From Paracyclopina nana (Eukaryota > Arthropoda > Copepoda > Cyclopoida > Cyclopettidae): a stretch of 64,000 nt of DNA. Below the pieces are notes generated by a model that was not told the origin of the DNA, did not search any database, and saw nothing but the letters and a program-made list of their open reading frames with translations. The position numbers and the translations under genes are program-made. The stretch is from contig JAGUCH010000006.1 in the NCBI GenBank assembly GCA_019096065.1, positions 6,282,001-6,346,000 of the forward strand, written 5' to 3'. Positions 58,601 to 64,000 of this stretch are shown here, piece after piece; within the stretch, counting starts at the first letter, position 1, and each line of letters starts with the position of its first letter.

Positions 58601-61600
58601 GCATGCCTAGCATTTTTTCATGCTTCTTGCATGTAAGAAGAAACAAACACCATCATACTATGATTAAGTGGCTGAACAAAAAAAGACGAGACAAATGGCC
58701 GAGGTCAAAATTGAGAAATCGTGTAGCAGTTTCCGCCAATACGATGATAACATTGAATAATTCTTGCCCACAGGCTCGCAATTATGCGTTCATAATGCAC
58801 ACTCACCCTTTGATGGGGCTATCACGCTCACAAATTGGCCAGAAGGGCAAAAGCAGGGAGAAAAAATGGCGTCAATAACAAAGCTTAATTACCTTCAATT
58901 TTCCCATTCGCCTGCAGCTTTATCATCATCATCTGTTTGCGCACAGATCTTCAGTTGAGATAAAAAGTTTTCTGGATTCATCGGTTTTCATTGGCTTTTT
59001 CAGCTTCTGCATCTGAAATCAAACAAGTATTTGACGGTGAACAAGAGGCTTCCAGCTCTGCAAGAGAAGAACGCCATGCGAGTGTACTTGGATGCCTCGG
59101 GCAACGAAGGCTCATGGTTTTGCATTTTCCCTTTCTACAAGCTCAGATCAAACGGAGACAACATCGTGGTCGGGGATAAGGTCAGCCACTCTTAAAAAAA
59201 TTAAAATCGCTCACAGATTTCATGCTGCATTTGTCAATGACATTGATGGAAGAACAGAAACGAGTCTTGTTTTTTGCTATCTGTTGCCACAATTGACAAT
59301 TGTCCTCGCTAATGGAGGAGCATTTACTCAAATAACTTGCAGCTAGCCGAAAATAGCCGCTATTTGGCGCTACTGCATCAAAGATTATATTACAGCATTT
59401 ACCTTGATTTTTCAATTGTTCAAACTGCATTGACGATGATGACATTCTCGGATAGTTTTATTGATTTCTGCATTCACTGAGATCACGGCCTCATGTATAT
59501 GCTTCTGCATTCAAATTATCGCTGGCTAAACAAAACATCAAAGGGCTTTTAGATATTCATGAATACTGCAGGAGATGCTAGAAGAAGGGCTATAGAATAA
59601 AAATGTACTTTCAGGTGATTTTGGCTCCTGTCAATGCTGGAATGCAAGTGCTTCATGTGGCTGCAAATTATGAGCTGCCCGACAATCCTGGCTGCAAAGA
59701 GGTAAACACAATTTTATAGTTCATGGCAGCCGCATTTCACTCTCTTTCCTATGTCTTTCTTGTCAACATGCCCATGCATCGACATGACGGCCTAAAAAAT
59801 CTTATCATTCCCTCTTGATAAAAATGCCAGGCACGAACACCCATTTCTGAGAGATGAAATCTACAATATATTCTGATAATGAAAGGAGAAAAAAAGCTTT
59901 TTTGCCAATCCGAAGGCTGCTGACAGATTGACTGTAACCAACATTGGTGCATTTAGGTGAATGTTGTCAATTCCCAGACGTCCTGGAAGATCTCCCTATT
60001 TTTGGAGCACAAGGAGAATGAGGATAATATCCTTAAAGGTGGAGACGTGGTGAGGCTGTTCCATGCTGAGCAGGAAAAGTTCTTGACCATGGATGAGCAC
60101 AAGAAGAAGCAAAACGTTTTCCTCAGGTTTACAGCCAGAACTTCGGCCACATCAGCCACTTCCAGCAAAGCTCTATGGGAAGTCGAGGTAAGTTTTCATG
60201 GGTTTTTTTACTATTATGCACATCAGTCTCATACCAACAACATTGACATAGAGCGCCCTAGCGTTATTATAGGGCAACACTTGGGAGCTTGCAGCAACAA
60301 TGAAAAACTCCTTTTAGTGTCAAACCACTTGATGTGCCCTAAAACACTGCCACCTGATGTAAAAAGCACTTTTTTTACTCCCAAGTGTTCGAAGTCTCCA
60401 GATTATTATGATACTCAGCATAAAGCTTCAGAGATCAACTGATTGTTTACTTTAATGGCGTTTTCTGCGTTGGAATGCGTGTGCACGCTCACTTTTAAAG
60501 CATATTCACCCGCAAGTGAAAATTCCTTCCACGCTAACAGACCAACGAAGCAAATATTGTCTATTTCTGAGCTAGGTGGTAATGTAAACTTTTCCCCCGG
60601 TTCCAAACCATTCAAGTCAATAGCCAAGCAATAATAGCATATATTCTAGAAATCAAGCCACAAAAACTGGTTGAAGGGCAAGACTCAATTTAGCCTTTTT
60701 TCCTGGCTCATTTTTGCGATGAGTGGGCAAAAAGTGGCTTCTTTTGAGTAATGGCATTTGGAATGTCAATACCACCAGTACCATTAGTTTTAACAAGGCT
60801 CATTTGAGTATTCATTGCCATGCTCAGCCTGCTAGAAAAGGATTGATCGTGAGTGATCATAACATAGCTTGTCTTGTTTCTTGTCAATGGCTCAAGGCTC
60901 TGTATTGTACAAGCAGGGAGAGAGAGAGAGTTGCACAAATAACTCATCTTTTTGTGCGCTTAACATTTCATCTGAATGCCCTCATAGTTGTCAAAAAGTG
61001 CCACAATATTTAGCCAGTACTCATGTAGACCTGGAAAGGATGCTTAGGAATGAATGCTTTATAACCAAGGACTTGAACCAGAGCTACTTCATTTTTAGGG
61101 TGAAAAATGAACCTTTTTTTCGTTTAATCACGGATGATAGATCATTTCCTCAATTTTATTCACCTTAGCTTTGATGAGATGAAAACCCATCGTGGGAACA
61201 CTTGAAAAAACGCCTCACATTTTAGGTAATGCAAGGCCTTGTTAGCCACTGCAGTAAATCACAATCATGGCAATAATGGTGGTCCTAAGTTGACAAGCAT
61301 CCAGGTGCCAGCAATGAGCTCATATGTGACATGACCCATCACGATGAAGTGTAAAAAAAAGGTTTCCTGCGTTATTTAGGGGTGTGAAAGTGGATGTAGA
61401 AGTGGCGCAACGCTAATCAAAATGTGAGAGGAAAACACAATCTCGTCACTTGGCATACCTCTAGTTGAAAAAGTCTTGTTTAATTGTCAAGAGATCCAGG
61501 TCGCAGGAATAATGCCGTTTAAAACAATTTCACATTTGGTCTTTCATAGTAAAGAGGTTCATTGCAATGCATGGGCTTGGGTGATATACTACAATTTTAA

Positions 61601-63992
61601 AGTTGACGTCCCACATGCCTGTGTACACATTCTGTATATGCAAGCCAATTTATGCTCAGGCTTATCTCTTAGCTTCCTACTCTTTGCTCAATTGAGCCTC
61701 CTCGTCAAGGGTGTTTCACAATTGAAGCACTTTTTGGTCAGGCCATGACAAATGGCTCTTTCATAACGAATTACGCAACGCCTCTTTTCTCGCAGCAAAC
61801 TTGCTGCGTCAGCTGACAGTGCGCGCGCGCATGACCGGCTTTGTTTACTTTTCGAATGTTGCTTTGTTGTCACCAAATAATCACATGTTTAGCATGAAAC
61901 TGGTTGAGTAGTGGCAGAAAATGTTCTTGATGGTATCACTGACACCACAAAATAACAGCAGTCTTGGCTGAGAAAAAGCTGATAAGGCTCAGTACTACAT
62001 TAAGGTATGAACTCAATGACTTCAGCATGCTTGAGCGATTTTTCGGGAGGCCACGTAAATCATGAAAGGGTCATTGATTTCGTATCTCTACCAAGATGGT
62101 GAGAATGAATGCGATTGTCATTTTAAAAGAGCGATTCATTTTACAGATGATAAAAGGTCCATTGTTCCCATTTGCAATATTGCACGCGGCTCAAAAAACA
62201 AACTCTTGCTCTGGCTGACATCTTAACAAATAATGGTATATCATCCATCAAAAGCGCTATTATGGAAAAGCTTGTTTGGATAATCAGTCGGCGCTTGGAA
62301 CCATTTAACTCAGATGACATTTGATGAGCTTTTTACATTGTTGACTCAGCATTCTCATCAGATTTGCCCATTTTCTGCTCAGCAATTTTGGTAGGGCTTT
62401 TTTTAGGGACAGTTTTTTCAGCCAAGATTGGGTCCATCATCGATCTCAGTTTTCAAAAGTATCCTCTCAGCTCTTGGGGGCTTTCCATGTGATGCTTTTT
62501 TTACACTAAGTTACCAAAACTCGACACTACAATCAGTGCTAAATTTTCCATGTTACCGAAACTTGTCACATCACAGCACAGCACAACGCAACACAAGCCA
62601 GATGGACAAAAGCGTAAAAGTTTGTTTTTCATCAAGAGTTACCAGACTAAGCAGAAAGTCATATAGCTTAAATTGGTGTTTTTTGTAAGAAAAAGGGGAT
62701 AAATGAATTAAGGTATGAAATAAAGTATGTTTTGGTTGCTTGTTACATGTCCATCTGCCAGTCACTCCTTGACACTGTCACTATTGCGCATTGCATAGCA
62801 CACAGTTACCATTTTTTGACACTATCACTAATTTACTGTTTGTTGACACACCACATGGAAAGGCCCTTGATGGCGTAAAACATCTTGGAGCCCACTATGA
62901 CACATGCACGGACTTTGCTGAGTCAGTTGCATTCATGACTTGTTTAAGCTGGCGAGGAAAATGAGCTAGCTGCAAGTGCCGCGAAATATTCTTATCGAAA
63001 ATCATCAGTTGTTGGAAGAGGAAAACAATGACAGCCATAAATCTCAAACTGGAAATCTGCTTATCACCGTGGATGATACCAGCTTTGAAAGTGTTTTCCA
63101 AGAGATATGAATGGCAGAGCCTTTTTCGCCGATAACGCAACTCTCGATCTCTCTCGATTTTTTGTTGAGCTATTTTGATGCTACGCATTCCAGTGCCATC
63201 AGAACGTGATGAATTAACAATCCAAACAGCTCTAAAAGTTACAGCCCGCCCATGCCATCAATTTCGCAAAATATTTTATCACCCTCAGCTATCTTGAGAT
63301 AGATATCTTCGCGTCAGTCAAGTTTGCAGTAGAAAATCAGCAGGCTTAAAAAAAGCAAGGAGAACAATGTTGAGCGGCTCATCCTGTTTTTCAATGGCGT
63401 TGGAAGCTCATTCTGAACCCATCGAAATCTTCAAATATGTTGGCTATCTTTTATGGACTGTATGTTTTCAGGTGGTGCAACATGATCCTTGCCGGGGCGG
63501 AGCCGGGCACTGGAACTCGCTGTTCCGGTTCAAGCACTTGGCCACCGGCCAGTACTTGGCAGCCGAGGTGGACGATGACGCCGCTCCAGACGCGATGAGG
63601 GACAAGCTGAGGGACCCCGGGGGCGGACCCGTGTACCACCTCGTCTCAGTGCCGCACTCCAACGACCTCGCCTCCCTCTTCGAGCTGGACCCAACCACAT
63701 TGACCAGCCGCGCGGACTCGCTGGTGCCGCAGAACTCGTACGTGAGGCTTCGCCACCTCTGCACCTCCACCTGGGTCCACTCCACCGCTATCCCCATTGA
63801 CAAGGACGAGGAGAAACCGGTGATGTTCAAGGTGGGCTGCGCCACCATCAAGGAGGACAAAGAGGCCTTCGCCATTGTCACCGTGGCCTCCCCCGAGGTG
63901 CGGGACCTGGATTTTGCCAACGACGCCTGCAAGGTCCTTGAGATAGTCTCGCTCAAGCTGGAGCAGGGGACCATTTCGCACAACGAGCGAAG
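55697..63992 (+). CDS. ITPR: Inositol 1,4,5-trisphosphate receptor, 5' part (eight exons, continues beyond the window)
   Basis: Exons 55697-55800, 55897-55967, 56027-56139, 56364-56450, 59004-59180, 59615-59701, 59957-60187 and 63472-63992 join in frame. They cover the N-terminal ~460 residues of a ~2,700-residue ER calcium channel. The suppressor beta-trefoil ([47 protein letters not shown]) is followed by the first half of the IP3-binding core ([60 protein letters not shown]). The last exon ends at a GT donor at 63993. Within the IP3-contacting loop the read is RFTAR, where vertebrates have RTTGR. An alternative ATG is two codons on, at 55703. Introns 4 (2.55 kb) and 7 (3.3 kb) are long and contain no other gene I can see. 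Confidence 0.95.
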
Positions 63993-64000
63993 GTATTAAA

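Noticed and set aside
1-64000. CRISPR arrays, bacterial operons, tRNA or rRNA genes
   Set aside because: No regular spacer arrays or RNA gene signatures were seen, and the gene structure is plainly eukaryotic.

Overview
The window is eukaryotic nuclear DNA from an animal, most likely an arthropod. The genes have GT-AG introns that are mostly 47-70 bp long and lie close together on both strands. The conserved gene content fits this: makorin, RAD17, phosphorylase kinase gamma, PPP4R2, UBC9, a REPS-type EH protein, a secreted M13 peptidase, SLC49A4 and the IP3 receptor. A small secreted protein with Glu-Pro-Tyr-Val-His repeats and a Cys-bounded tail resembles arthropod cuticle-associated proteins. 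I cannot name the species.

Layout. Positions 1-18.4 kb hold nine compact host genes: MKRN(+), RAD17(-), PHKG(+), PPP4R2(-), UBC9(-), REPS-like(+), a BTB zinc-finger gene(+), an M13 neprilysin-like gene(+) and a cuticle-like gene(-). Joining the exons below gives uninterrupted reading frames for all of them. Positions 19,672-28,475 are an 8.8-kb foldback-type element. It has ~1.88-kb terminal inverted repeats largely built of a 9-bp satellite, a 6-bp target duplication (TGCTGG), and a TCAGC-rich centre with a 2.15-kb internal duplication and a nested palindromic MITE. No transposase is visible. Positions 29,649-54,462 are one host gene, an SLC49A4 (DIRC2)-like transporter. One of its introns, originally 63 bp, now holds a 23,041-bp LTR retroelement (30,995-54,035) in the opposite orientation. 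From 55.7 kb to the end is the 5' part of the IP3 receptor gene, which runs off the window.

The retroelement is the main discovery candidate. It has 926-bp LTRs with no difference visible by eye and a 4-bp GATA target duplication. In the minus direction it carries gag (854 aa), a Ty3/Gypsy-type pol (protease, RT, RNase H, integrase) that is out of frame at two places, small basic ORFs, a 458-aa protein of unknown family, and a 628-aa envelope-like membrane glycoprotein. Between pol and the 458-aa gene lies about 6 kb of unusual sequence. It includes at least one, probably two, spliced genes on the opposite strand, each with its own strong splice sites and poly(A) signal. Introns in antisense genes would survive an RNA intermediate, because the genomic RNA shows them in the unspliceable direction. 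The two antisense genes look alike: a Thr/Glu/Ala/Pro-rich start, a hydrophobic segment, then a basic stretch. The second sits in a very GC-rich island and has an in-frame stop. I know of no described arthropod LTR element with this combination, though I could not search for one.
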